Shown here: piece by piece, positions 38,725 to 47,681 of the stretch
How the letters are laid out: every line of letters begins with the position of its first letter
Numbering within the stretch: the stretch's first letter is position 1
Origin: Bacteroides bouchesdurhonensis
Lineage (GTDB): Bacteria > Bacteroidota > Bacteroidia > Bacteroidales > Bacteroidaceae
Assembly (NCBI RefSeq): GCF_900155865.1
Contig: NZ_LT707006.1
Location: 703,626-767,625, forward strand
Direction: 5' to 3'
DNA: 64,000 nucleotides
Program-made: the position numbers and the translations under genes
The notes under the pieces: model-generated
Told to the model about the DNA's origin: nothing
What the model saw: the letters and a program-made list of their open reading frames with translations, nothing else
Databases searched by the model: none

Positions 38725-40263
38725 TCATAGCCTTTTTGCATTGATATGCTGTTGGAGAGTTTCAGTCAGGCTTTTTTTGAGTATTTTTGATTCTATCCAT
38801 GCAGTAAAGTCGAAAATGCGGAGTAGCTGGTTTTCGAATTTATCATCGAATAAATGTTCGATTTCAGGAGTTAGTTTCTCCCAGAATAGTTCCCGTTCAT
38901 TTCGTAGGATTGGGAGATTCTTCTTGTTCAGAAACCATAATATGAGGTGTTCTGTTTTGAATGATTGTTCTTTAGAAGATGAGAGTCCTCGACTGATGGA
39001 TCGGGATTCATGCCGGATTAAGTCATATTCCTGCATTTCGTAATAAGCAATCAAACGGACCAACCGGATGGTTCTCATTAAAGGCAGGTACTTGATGTTA
39101 TGGTCTACAATCGCATTGCTAATGTGTTTTTTTGCAGCTTTGTAATCTTGATTTCCGATATGAATTAGTGTAGTATAAAGTAATAATTCACTTTTCCGAA
39201 TGGGACTTAACCATGCTTCTTTTTCGTAAAGTGGTTCGTGATAAAGATCCATAAGCTTGGTGCATTCCAGGAAATTTCCTTTGTCAAGTGACGGGAAAAG
39301 TTCGTATTGAAAAAGCAGACAAGTTGCATTGACTTTAAATTCCAGTGAAGTGGTTGTAATTAGCTTTTTCAGTTTTTCGAGGAAATAAGGCATTTCTTCA
39401 TAGTTGCCGACAAAACGTAAACTGCTAAGTACTCCTTCGAGTACAGATAGATAATAAATGGGTGGATTTGACCAGAACTGCTGATTCTTCTCAAACAACA
39501 GATCAAGTTCTTTGTATGAGTTTAAGGCAGCTTTGTAATTTCCTGTCATCATTAAATAGTTGGCTTGAAAAAGCTTGTGATTCCGGTTTAATTCAAAGTT
39601 CCCCTCGGTTTCGGACGAGGCTGCGATATAAAGCTCATTGACCATGAGATCGTTCATGTCTTGTTTCTGTTGGGCTGTTCGGATAGATCCGATATGAGCC
39701 AGACGGAATTTTAGAAGATTGTGCAGAGAGGATTGTTCGGTGATTTTTCTGATTTTCTTTAATGCTTCATTTTGCATAAAGTGTTTGTGAAAAAGTTCTT
39801 TTTCAGTCATACCGGGAAAGTTCAGCCGGAGCAGATATTCCAGTTCTAGCTTGAGGGCAATGATCAATATCTCATTATTTTCATAATATTGTGCCTGCTC
39901 AATGGTGGCGGATAGTATCTCGAAACATTCCTCAAATAGAGAACGTTCGTAGAGCATGCGGGCTTTGCAAAGATTGTTGAGCAAGTCATAGCAGATGTCT
40001 TTTTTCTTTCGGAGAATGAGTAAGGCATCTGTCAATTTCTCATATAAATATTGAATAGAAACTTCAAAAGATCCATTCGGTCTGCGTTTATAAAACTCCT
40101 CCTTTATTGTATTTCCATTTGGTTGTTTGCTTTTTATAATAATATCATAAATCACCAGATAATCTTTCTCATCCTTGTCTTTTACGACTAAAAGGGAGAA
40201 ATGCTTTTTTTCAGCTTTTGATAGGGAATATATCAGGGAGATGACGGAATCGACTCTTTTCAT
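38725..40263 (-). CDS. helical-repeat protein, candidate regulator of the ribose locus
   Basis: A 512-residue soluble protein without a signal peptide. It starts MKRVDSVISLIYSLSKAEKKHFSLLV, with a short helical N-terminal domain, and from residue ~110 onward consists of long amphipathic helices resembling TPR-type repeats (AKKHISNAIV, YKAALNSYKELDLLF). No classical helix-turn-helix is obvious. Its place directly upstream of the ribokinases is where the regulator RusR lies in characterised Bacteroides ribose loci, so that is my best guess. It is preceded by the terminator of the HU gene and is therefore expressed from its own promoter. Confidence 0.5.
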   Translation of the reverse strand: MKRVDSVISLIYSLSKAEKKHFSLLVVKDKDEKDYLVIYDIIIKSKQPNGNTIKEEFYKRRPNGSFEVSIQYLYEKLTDALLILRKKKDICYDLLNNLCKARMLYERSLFEECFEILSATIEQAQYYENNEILIIALKLELEYLLRLNFPGMTEKELFHKHFMQNEALKKIRKITEQSSLHNLLKFRLAHIGSIRTAQQKQDMNDLMVNELYIAASSETEGNFELNRNHKLFQANYLMMTGNYKAALNSYKELDLLFEKNQQFWSNPPIYYLSVLEGVLSSLRFVGNYEEMPYFLEKLKKLITTTSLEFKVNATCLLFQYELFPSLDKGNFLECTKLMDLYHEPLYEKEAWLSPIRKSELLLYTTLIHIGNQDYKAAKKHISNAIVDHNIKYLPLMRTIRLVRLIAYYEMQEYDLIRHESRSISRGLSSSKEQSFKTEHLILWFLNKKNLPILRNERELFWEKLTPEIEHLFDDKFENQLLRIFDFTAWIESKILKKSLTETLQQHINAKRL

Positions 40264-40333
40264 GGGAATTTCATTAGTATTAGCCTCGCAATATTCGGGA
40301 ATTTATATGGAAAATGCAAATCATAGGAATATA

Positions 40334-40367
40334 AAAATCCGACTTGAACGAAATCAAGCCGGATTTT
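40334..40367 (-). terminator. intrinsic terminator after the HU-related gene
   Basis: AAAATCCG then CTTGA (40334-40347) pairs with TCAAG then CGGATTTT (40354-40367), with one mismatch and a 6-nt loop. A/T runs flank both sides. It lies between the HU gene stop (40393) and the start of the candidate regulator (40263). Confidence 0.85.
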
Positions 40368-40392
40368 CTGATACTAATGAATGAAGCTAACC

Positions 40393-40851
40393 TTACAAGG
40401 TTGGGTCCGGTGATTCTCCACCGCCTTCTCCACCGCTGCTGGGAGGGACTGTATTATTTTTACTTGCCGTATCCAGTTTTTGAATGCTGACCTTGTTTAT
40501 CATATCTTTTAATAAACTGCCGGGTGTGAAAATAATCTTTCGATTTCTTAGCGTATCTGTGCTCACTTCTCCCTCCTCATCCTGACTTTTACATCCGAAC
40601 GAAGGACGGAAAGTTCCGAATTCTCCGAGACTGACAGAGGCCCCTATCTCCATATATGTTTTCAGGGAATCGATTAATCCGTCGAGGACAGACTTTACTA
40701 CACCGCGTGGGACGAATCCTACAGCTGTTACTTGATTGCATAGCATCTTAAAATCAACATTCACTACATTGAACGGACGTGCTACATACTTTTCGGCTTT
40801 TTCCTTATCAAAGCCAAAGGTTGTTTTTTTGACTACATATCTCAGTGCCAT
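40393..40851 (-). CDS. HU-related DNA-binding protein
   Basis: A 152-residue member of the HU-related family common in Bacteroides. Residues 1-125 carry the fold (start MALRYVVKKTTFGFDKEKAEKYVARP, the central SVSLGEFGTFRPSFGCKS strand, and a C-terminal FTPGSLLKDMI). The last ~25 residues are a low-complexity Gly/Pro/Ser tail (PPSSGGEGGGESPDP). Unlike the two larger HU paralogues here it has no winged-helix extension and no palindrome array. A minus-strand -7 element TATCTTTG is at 40910-40917. It is transcribed alone. Confidence 0.88.
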   Translation of the reverse strand: MALRYVVKKTTFGFDKEKAEKYVARPFNVVNVDFKMLCNQVTAVGFVPRGVVKSVLDGLIDSLKTYMEIGASVSLGEFGTFRPSFGCKSQDEEGEVSTDTLRNRKIIFTPGSLLKDMINKVSIQKLDTASKNNTVPPSSGGEGGGESPDPTL

Positions 40852-41185
40852 AATCTTTAATAGTTTTAATAGTTAATACTTCTAGTTTTTTTGTTTTGTG
40901 ATCACGATGCAAAGATATGTAATCGAAAATAATTAAAGGGGAAATCTCAAAAAAGTTTCTCAATTAAATTATTAATTGATTTATATAGCTTATAATCAGT
41001 ATTGTAATGGGCAAACTTCATGTTCCAGTTGTCTGTCCTTATTGAGATGTAACGGTATATTATATAATGTATAAAATGTAAATTCTTATACGAGACTAAA
41101 TGGTGGGTATAGAAATAATACGGATGATTCTTGATGGTATATTTTTTAGGTGTGATTGATGTGGGGTTTTTATTTGAAATTTTCT
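40852..41185. other. 334-bp AT-rich intergenic region
   Basis: No gene seen. It contains the minus-strand -7 element of the HU gene (TATCTTTG, 40910-40917 on the complement) and short tandem TTTAATAG-like repeats next to the HU start (about 40858-40878). The 3' side of the restriction-modification operon, 41050-41185, shows no convincing hairpin terminator. Confidence 0.5.
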
Positions 41186-41881
41186 TTAAACCATAAAATT
41201 CTCCAATCTATTTTTCCAGCGTTTCCAATCGGGCATTTCTGCTTCGAGAAGTTCAAAAAACGCTTTGGTGTGATCATGATGTAATAAGTGGCATAATTCA
41301 TGTGTTATCACATACTCAATACATGGTTTAGGAGCTTTTATCAATTCTGTATTTAAGATGATTTTCCCTTTTGGCGTACAACTTCCCCATCTGTTTCCCA
41401 TTTCTTGTATATAGATAGAAGAAGGTGAAATTCCATATTTGGCGAAACGAGTGATAATAGGTTCTGCTATTTCGGCAAACTTTATCTTTGCATGTTCTCT
41501 GTACCAACTTTTCATTAATTCTTCTGCCTTATGTTTTTGCGAACACACCACTTCAAAATAACGTCCTTTGTATTTGGCACTGTTGGTTTTTCCATTTATT
41601 ACTTTGAGCATATATTGTTTACCCAGATAATAATGTGATTCGCCACTTACGTATTTTTTAGGAGGTGTGTGCGTCCCGAACGAAAGGAAGTATGATTGTT
41701 GTTTTACAATCCATCTGGCACGTTTTAGTAATTTTGACTCAATTAGTTCCTGTGAGGAACCTAAAGGAGCACTAAGTAAAACCTTTCCTTCGGGCGTGAC
41801 GGTAATTCCCAACGTTTTTCGTTTGGTAAATTTTATGCTATACTGAATTGATATTGTACCGTATGTTATCTCACCATTCAT
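41186..41881 (-). CDS. YgjP-like (M48/DUF45) metallopeptidase-domain protein
   Basis: A 231-residue protein of the YgjP/DUF45 group often found beside type I restriction genes. The zinc motif HELCH is at residues 194-198 within the family-typical IEYVITHELCHLLHHDHTKAFF; upstream stands MGNRWGSCTPKGKIILN, another hallmark. Its role in restriction systems is not established. The start codon overlaps the hsdR stop (ATGA, 41878-41881), so it is translationally coupled to hsdR and is the last gene of the operon. Confidence 0.9.
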   Translation of the reverse strand: MNGEITYGTISIQYSIKFTKRKTLGITVTPEGKVLLSAPLGSSQELIESKLLKRARWIVKQQSYFLSFGTHTPPKKYVSGESHYYLGKQYMLKVINGKTNSAKYKGRYFEVVCSQKHKAEELMKSWYREHAKIKFAEIAEPIITRFAKYGISPSSIYIQEMGNRWGSCTPKGKIILNTELIKAPKPCIEYVITHELCHLLHHDHTKAFFELLEAEMPDWKRWKNRLENFMV

Positions 41882-44800
41882 TGTTTAAACCATAATTTTG
41901 CTACTTCTACGCATCGGTCTATTATTAAATCCATATCGTCAAATGAAATTGGAAGGTTATACATTCTTTTCACTTCATCGATTAAATAATCTTCAATTTC
42001 AATTTTTATTTTTCCGATAATGTTTCCTTTATTAGGCCAATCGATAATAATCATTTCATTATCCATTATATGTTCTTTTATAATAGTGTCTATAGCATTA
42101 GCTGTATTTAATGCCATTTCTTTCAAGTTGATCTCAGCCCCATCTTTCATGATCATTTTATAAACTTCAAGGCTTAATCCGAAATAAGCTCTTGCGGCAT
42201 TATTATTTTGAATAGATACTGGGATGTCACTGTCTGTGTGGGAAAGTACCTTATTCATACATTCAGTCACCCGTTTAAGATATTCTATTTCATCAATTCG
42301 GGCTTGCTCATAGGCAGCGATGGTTTCTTCAAGCAATTGCGAGAACTTCTTGTAGAAGGCCGGGTCGGTATCCATATTCTCTGTTATGTGCTTGGCTGTT
42401 CTTGATGCGATGGTGTCAGCTTTGGCTGCGGTGCCTGTCACTTTTTCTACTTCTTGGGCAAACTTTTCCTTATCGAAGATATTCACCAGTTCTGTTATGA
42501 TTTTCACTTCTCCACTTTCTATGTGGGTATTAATTAATTTCTGTATTTGGCTTTCATACTGTTTGAAGTTAATGGTGTCAGAATAACGTTCTTGGACTGC
42601 ACTTCTAAGTTTTAAGAACATGGTTAAGTCATTCTTGTAAACTTCGATCTCATTTTCGGGCGTATTTTTATGGAAATAGATTGCCGATAGTGCTATTTTC
42701 AGCGTTTTTGCATAGGCTGTAAGCTTTTCGTAAAACTCTTCACGGATATTATCTGCACGTAGCAGTTCTCCATAAGCTTCTAAATCCTTTTTGTTGCCAA
42801 TTTCCTTAAAGATATTCCAAAGGTCTGAATGTTTTTGAGGTAATTGGGATATTTCTTCGGAAATATCTGTAAATGTACCTTCCAATTCTTCGGCATTAAA
42901 ATTCGAATACAGCTCAAGAGCTGAATTCAGGTTACTTAATACGCCGTAGTAATCTATAATATAACCGAAATCTTTGTCATCACAAACACGGTTTACGCGG
43001 GCTATAGCTTGCAATAGCGTATGATCAGTCAGCTTTCGGTCAAGATACAGAACCGTATTCTTCGGTTCGTCAAATCCTGTTAATAGCTTATCAACTACAA
43101 TTATGATTTCGGGCTTCTCACTCTCTTGGAAGCGGTTAATAATATTTGTTTCATATTTTTTAGCTGTTCCATGTTCATCCATCATGCGTTTCCAGAAGGC
43201 AATCTCGGTGTCGGATGTATCACCATATGCGGTATCTTCTCCTTCACGGGTATCAGGAGAGGTTATTAAGACTTCTGAAGAAACAATTCCTATTTCATCT
43301 AAGAACTTTTTATAAAGAATTGCAATACGTTTGCGGGGTGCTACGAGTTGAGCCTTAAATTTAGTTCCCTGCCAGTTTTCTTTAAAATGGATAGAAATAT
43401 CCCAAGCGATGGCGTAAATACGTTGCTCCGTTTGGTTTAACTGGTCGGCACGACTGAATTTCTTTTTCATGTCTGCCCGCTGGTATTCGTTTAAGGGTTC
43501 ACAGACTTTCTCAAAGTACAGGTCGATCGGCTTTTCGTGTACAATTTGTGGAATCATGCGTCCTTCGTAAAGCAGGGGAACTATTGCACCATCCTTGACT
43601 GCCTGATCTACTGTGTAAACAGGCAGAATGATACCTCCAAATTTTTTGGCTGTACTTTTTTCTTTTTTCATCAATGGCGTTCCAGTCATAGCTATGAAAC
43701 AGGCATTCGGTAATGTCTTTTCCATTTTAGTTCCCATTTCATCATATTGTGAACGGTGTCCTTCGTCGATGAGTACGAATATATTAGGATCGGCAAGTGG
43801 TTTCTTTATACCTTTTACTGCTGTTTGAAATTTATTGATGACTGTTGTAATTACGGCGTTACTTTTGCTTTCGAGTAATTCAGTCAGTTTGCTACCGGTA
43901 CGTGCATTTTCTACATATGTGCCGCACTTTGTGAAAGTTTTTGTTATTTGTCTGTCAAGGTCGGTCCGGTCAGTTACTAAAATGATTTTAGGATTACGGA
44001 TGTTTTCATCTAAAACAATGGCTTGTGCCAAAAGTACCATTGTTAATGATTTACCGCTTCCTTGGGTATGCCATATTACACCTCCGTGTCGTTTCCCACC
44101 TTCGATGTTACGGATTCTGTTTATGGTTTTACAAACGGCAAAGTATTGCTGATAACGGGCTATTTTCTTGATTCCATCATGATAAAGCGTATAGCGATAC
44201 ATTAATTCTAGTAACCGTTGGGGACGGCATAGAGAGTATAGGTATTCATCTTGTACTGAAGGAGTGATTGGCGCAAGATATATTTCCTCAAAATGCTGCC
44301 GGACATAGTGAAAACGTTCAGAGAAAAGTTTGTTGTTAATCTGTTTGATATTAACTAAGTTGTAGAGTGCTTGTTTATGTGCATTCTCTTCTGTACTATC
44401 GGCAAATTGCTCTGTCCATTTTGCCCAAAACTTTTCTGGGGTAGCTGTTGTTGCGTAACTTGCTGATTGGGTCGCAACTGAAAGTAGCAAGGCTGAGTAG
44501 AGATATAATGAACGTATGCCATCATCTTTTTGATTTCGCAAGTGTTGTGATATAGCTTGTGCGATAGAATCTTTTATATCAGGACGTTTACATTCTATTA
44601 TACATAGAGGTATACCGTTTACAAACAGAACGATATCCGGACGATAAGTCTCAGTTGTTCCTGTGCGTGTTACTGCAAACTCTTCGGTTACGTGGAAAAC
44701 ATTGTTTTCAGGATGCTTCCAGTCAATATATTGCATTGTGAAACTTTTCTTGTCGCCATCCACTATTTGTTCGAGTGTTTTTCCTGCTGTTAGCAGATCA

Positions 44801-45096
44801 TAAACAGCTTGCGATGCCGACATGAAACCTTCATTCAATGGTACGTTTCGGAGTGCCTCAATCCCAATTGTAATGTTCTGCGGTGTGAATAGAGAGGTTT
44901 TTGTAGAGCTTACTCGTATGGTGTTGATATGTTCCAACTGACGGCGTAGAATTGGTGTAAGCAACACATTGGAGGTGTTACCTTCGCGCAATTCCAAAGC
45001 TTCATCTTGAGTGAGGTAGGTATAACCTAGCTTTTCAAGTAACATGAGAGCTGGGATTTGGCTGATGTGGTCTTCTTTGAAAGATATTCCGTTCAT
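41878..45096 (-). CDS. hsdR: type I restriction enzyme subunit R
   Basis: A 1072-residue motor-nuclease subunit. The N-terminal PD-(D/E)xK nuclease is visible as RPDIVLFVNGIPLCIIECKRP (Asp, Glu and Lys in place, about residues 150-175). The SF2 translocase follows, with Walker A HTQGSGKS and the box II DEGH in VLIDEGHRSQ, then TGTPL and, in the second RecA lobe, ...ITSPDTREGED and DKLLTGFDEP. The C-terminal helical part contacts the methylase complex. The length is normal and there is no frameshift. With HsdM and HsdS it cuts DNA lacking host methylation. Confidence 0.96.
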   Translation of the reverse strand: MNGISFKEDHISQIPALMLLEKLGYTYLTQDEALELREGNTSNVLLTPILRRQLEHINTIRVSSTKTSLFTPQNITIGIEALRNVPLNEGFMSASQAVYDLLTAGKTLEQIVDGDKKSFTMQYIDWKHPENNVFHVTEEFAVTRTGTTETYRPDIVLFVNGIPLCIIECKRPDIKDSIAQAISQHLRNQKDDGIRSLYLYSALLLSVATQSASYATTATPEKFWAKWTEQFADSTEENAHKQALYNLVNIKQINNKLFSERFHYVRQHFEEIYLAPITPSVQDEYLYSLCRPQRLLELMYRYTLYHDGIKKIARYQQYFAVCKTINRIRNIEGGKRHGGVIWHTQGSGKSLTMVLLAQAIVLDENIRNPKIILVTDRTDLDRQITKTFTKCGTYVENARTGSKLTELLESKSNAVITTVINKFQTAVKGIKKPLADPNIFVLIDEGHRSQYDEMGTKMEKTLPNACFIAMTGTPLMKKEKSTAKKFGGIILPVYTVDQAVKDGAIVPLLYEGRMIPQIVHEKPIDLYFEKVCEPLNEYQRADMKKKFSRADQLNQTEQRIYAIAWDISIHFKENWQGTKFKAQLVAPRKRIAILYKKFLDEIGIVSSEVLITSPDTREGEDTAYGDTSDTEIAFWKRMMDEHGTAKKYETNIINRFQESEKPEIIIVVDKLLTGFDEPKNTVLYLDRKLTDHTLLQAIARVNRVCDDKDFGYIIDYYGVLSNLNSALELYSNFNAEELEGTFTDISEEISQLPQKHSDLWNIFKEIGNKKDLEAYGELLRADNIREEFYEKLTAYAKTLKIALSAIYFHKNTPENEIEVYKNDLTMFLKLRSAVQERYSDTINFKQYESQIQKLINTHIESGEVKIITELVNIFDKEKFAQEVEKVTGTAAKADTIASRTAKHITENMDTDPAFYKKFSQLLEETIAAYEQARIDEIEYLKRVTECMNKVLSHTDSDIPVSIQNNNAARAYFGLSLEVYKMIMKDGAEINLKEMALNTANAIDTIIKEHIMDNEMIIIDWPNKGNIIGKIKIEIEDYLIDEVKRMYNLPISFDDMDLIIDRCVEVAKLWFKQ

Positions 45097-45153
45097 AGTG
45101 AATGTTTTTTATAATCAGCTTTAATTATTCTTTTGGAGTTCGTAGATTCTATT

Positions 45154-45630
45154 TTAATAATTATCCCAATTAGCTGCTGCAAACATTTTCATTCCATTAG
45201 CAGGATTGTACCAAGGATACAGTTTTAAAAACTCTTTTTCTGCATCGGCAAAGTTATTATTGATCACTCTTATATGATGTAAATATAATAATCCTATCGT
45301 AGCAGAACGAGACATTCCTTGATTGCAATGTACAAATACTTTCATGCTAGGTAGATGTTGGTCAATTGCTTTAATTGCTTCGTCGATAATTTGTTTTGGA
45401 ATATATGCAGGATTAGGAGCATCTACCAAATTTAATATTAAGTGATTCTCACGATAAGCTATTAAGTATTCACGATGGGTTTTAGGTGCACCTTGTCCTG
45501 AATATCCTAATGCTTGTCGATGATACGGTTCTTTACAGGCATGTATAATAAACCAACCATCTTGTTGTTTGACAATATTCTCGTAATCGTCTTGGGAACC
45601 AATGTGTAAATTGGGATAAATTTCTTTCAT
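45154..45630 (-). CDS. dual-specificity-phosphatase-like protein inside the restriction operon
   Basis: A 158-residue protein with the cysteine-phosphatase loop HCNQGMSRS: His101, Cys102 and Arg108, the CX5R motif followed by Ser. The rest (LNLVDAPNPAYI upstream as a candidate general-acid region, a helix after the loop) fits the compact dual-specificity phosphatase fold. It could dephosphorylate proteins, nucleotides or nucleic-acid ends. It sits between hsdS (5 bp upstream) and hsdR (57 bp downstream), so it is an operon member and not a passenger. This gene is not part of the standard type I set. Confidence 0.8.
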   Translation of the reverse strand: MKEIYPNLHIGSQDDYENIVKQQDGWFIIHACKEPYHRQALGYSGQGAPKTHREYLIAYRENHLILNLVDAPNPAYIPKQIIDEAIKAIDQHLPSMKVFVHCNQGMSRSATIGLLYLHHIRVINNNFADAEKEFLKLYPWYNPANGMKMFAAANWDNY

Positions 45631-45635
45631 ATTGT

Positions 45636-46817
45636 TTATGTTTTTATTCTTTTTTTCCCAGTAAGTAATTGTTGCATAAGGCTACGTTTCTGAGTGCCGA
45701 ATTGATCAAGACGTTTTTTCACTAGTTCAATTTCCAGATCAGCTGTTGCTAGAATAGCAGCGATTACTTGCTGCTCTGTAAAGTGCGGAAAAGGAACAGT
45801 TGTGTTGAAAAAATCTTTTCTATCTACATTTAATAAACCATCACCTCTTGCACCAGATGTAATTATTCGTTTAAGCTGTTTGTCTAATCCATGATTAATA
45901 AACCATTGTTGATAGAAACTAATGTTTATTTTGGCAGTTTTTCGAAAACAAATATAGACAAAAGGAACAAGGGCATATTCGTATTCATCTAGTTTATAAA
46001 TGCATCCCATTGGATATGTTTTAGAATTTCCTTTGTTATATGCGAAATCATCTTTTTTTAATAGTGTGTATTTATTAAGGCTATTCCCCGCAATGATTCT
46101 GTCGAATTTATTTTGCTGAGAAACTAATCCTAATTTTGCAGAAATCGTCATTACTGGGTAGTTCTGTTGCTTGTCATTTATTGCATTAACTTCACAGAAT
46201 ATATTTCCGAGTCTTACTTGTTTCCATGGTTCAGTATAATAAAGAAGCCGTTTTTTTCCCGTGAGTAGTTGTTGCATTAAAGCACGTTTACGACAGATGA
46301 GTGCATCAATTAGTCTTGTTTGCTTTTCAATAGCATCATCCCATACACTGAGTATTTCAGCTATTTTTTTCTGCTCATCAATCGGCGGGACTGTGAGTTT
46401 GTAACGAACTAATTTCTCGACAGATAATCCTGGTTGAGCTGAAGATTCAGAGAATTTGTTTAGATTCCAATAATCAAGTTTATATCTTAACCATTGTATA
46501 TTTTCGAAAGATTGAACAGCAATTGCATGTTCCGAAATATAGTTTCTGCCTTCAACATAGTTTATATTTCCACATAATGCTCCTTGGCGGCCTATTAATA
46601 TATATGCTCCATCATGTGTGTAAGTATCAGAATAGCCTCGTAATCCATTACCACCATATACTGGATATTTTCCTTTTTCGGATATTTGTTTTGAGGTTAT
46701 TGTTGTTCCGCTCTTAAAATGAGAACATATCTCTCCTAATCTTTTCACCTCCCACTCCTTCGGAATAATCCCCAACGGTGAATCTTTATATCCTTTCGGT
46801 ATATTTTTATGTTTCAT
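45636..46817 (-). CDS. hsdS: type I restriction enzyme specificity subunit S
   Basis: A 393-residue S subunit with two target-recognition domains and two conserved helical spacers. The first TRD starts GYKDSPLGIIPKEWEVKRLGEIC; the first spacer ends with KRALMQQLLTGKKRL (about residue 185); the second TRD follows; the second spacer ends in the near-identical SLMQQLLTGKKRI at the C-terminus. The two helices set the spacing of a bipartite target. The sequence recognised cannot be deduced. It is between the dinD-like gene and the phosphatase gene. Confidence 0.95.
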   Translation of the reverse strand: MKHKNIPKGYKDSPLGIIPKEWEVKRLGEICSHFKSGTTITSKQISEKGKYPVYGGNGLRGYSDTYTHDGAYILIGRQGALCGNINYVEGRNYISEHAIAVQSFENIQWLRYKLDYWNLNKFSESSAQPGLSVEKLVRYKLTVPPIDEQKKIAEILSVWDDAIEKQTRLIDALICRKRALMQQLLTGKKRLLYYTEPWKQVRLGNIFCEVNAINDKQQNYPVMTISAKLGLVSQQNKFDRIIAGNSLNKYTLLKKDDFAYNKGNSKTYPMGCIYKLDEYEYALVPFVYICFRKTAKINISFYQQWFINHGLDKQLKRIITSGARGDGLLNVDRKDFFNTTVPFPHFTEQQVIAAILATADLEIELVKKRLDQFGTQKRSLMQQLLTGKKRIKT

Positions 46818-46827
46818 ATTCCTAGTC

Positions 46828-47667
46828 TTAGTCAGATACCTTTTTATTCAACACCTTTTTCTGCTCGCTCGCCAACCTACGTACCACCTTTTTAATATCT
46901 TCCGCTGCTGGCAAATCTTCCGGAACAATGCCTCTTTCCAAAAGCATTTTTCTTACTGCGAGATTGTTATCAACATGTTCTTTGGATATAGACGTTTCGC
47001 CATGTAGATCTTTTGCTTGCACATTGACACTTGTCATTTCCGCAGCAAAGTCCTTTGCTTTTATGCTGATAGTCGGTAGAAAATCTGCGATGGGGCGTTT
47101 TTCGGGTACTCCCATTTTATGTTTCATGAGTGCTGTATTCAATCGAAAGAGAGCCTGGTCGCCTTTCGAGCGAATGATAGCAAAGCCTTTGTCATTCACA
47201 CCACGTTCGTATAGAACGCCGGAAAGATGCTTCTCTGTTTCTTGTAGTTTGATGCGAGCTTTGATACGTTCTACTTCCAGTAACCGTTGCTCTATTAATT
47301 CTGCCCTTCGCGTTTGGACGGCGAAATACGTCTGTGCAAAAGCAACTTGCTCCTTTCGAGAATCTCCATTTTGAGCGATCAGATAACAGGCATAGCGTGT
47401 CAGAAGGATATCAATTATCTCTTTTTCGGCTCCTTTGGGCATGGCGATCGTTTTCCTGACGTCAGGAAAATGATCAGCAGTGTCTTGACCGGCATTTTTG
47501 CACGATTCTTTTGCTTTTTCAATAACTTTGGAAAAGTTTTCCCATTTACTGTATCCAAATAAATGTTGTATTTCTCTGGCACTCCAACATTCTACTCCTT
47601 CTAGTTCTGAAGCAGCTGCCTCGAAGTCGGAAAATAAACGCTTAATTTCTTCTGTCTTCATTTTCAA
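46828..47667 (-). CDS. dinD: DinD-like DNA-damage-inducible protein
   Basis: A 279-residue protein matching DNA damage-inducible protein D: the BRO-N-like N-terminus ([25 protein letters not shown]) and the characteristic middle ([40 protein letters not shown]), then [23 protein letters not shown]. In E. coli DinD inhibits RecA strand exchange. Here it is embedded between hsdM (14 bp) and hsdS (10 bp), a placement seen in a number of type I systems; it may protect cut DNA or dampen repair during restriction. That last point is inference. Confidence 0.9.
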   Translation of the reverse strand: MKMKTEEIKRLFSDFEAAASELEGVECWSAREIQHLFGYSKWENFSKVIEKAKESCKNAGQDTADHFPDVRKTIAMPKGAEKEIIDILLTRYACYLIAQNGDSRKEQVAFAQTYFAVQTRRAELIEQRLLEVERIKARIKLQETEKHLSGVLYERGVNDKGFAIIRSKGDQALFRLNTALMKHKMGVPEKRPIADFLPTISIKAKDFAAEMTSVNVQAKDLHGETSISKEHVDNNLAVRKMLLERGIVPEDLPAAEDIKKVVRRLASEQKKVLNKKVSD

Positions 47668-47681
47668 TCAGTTTTCTTTTG

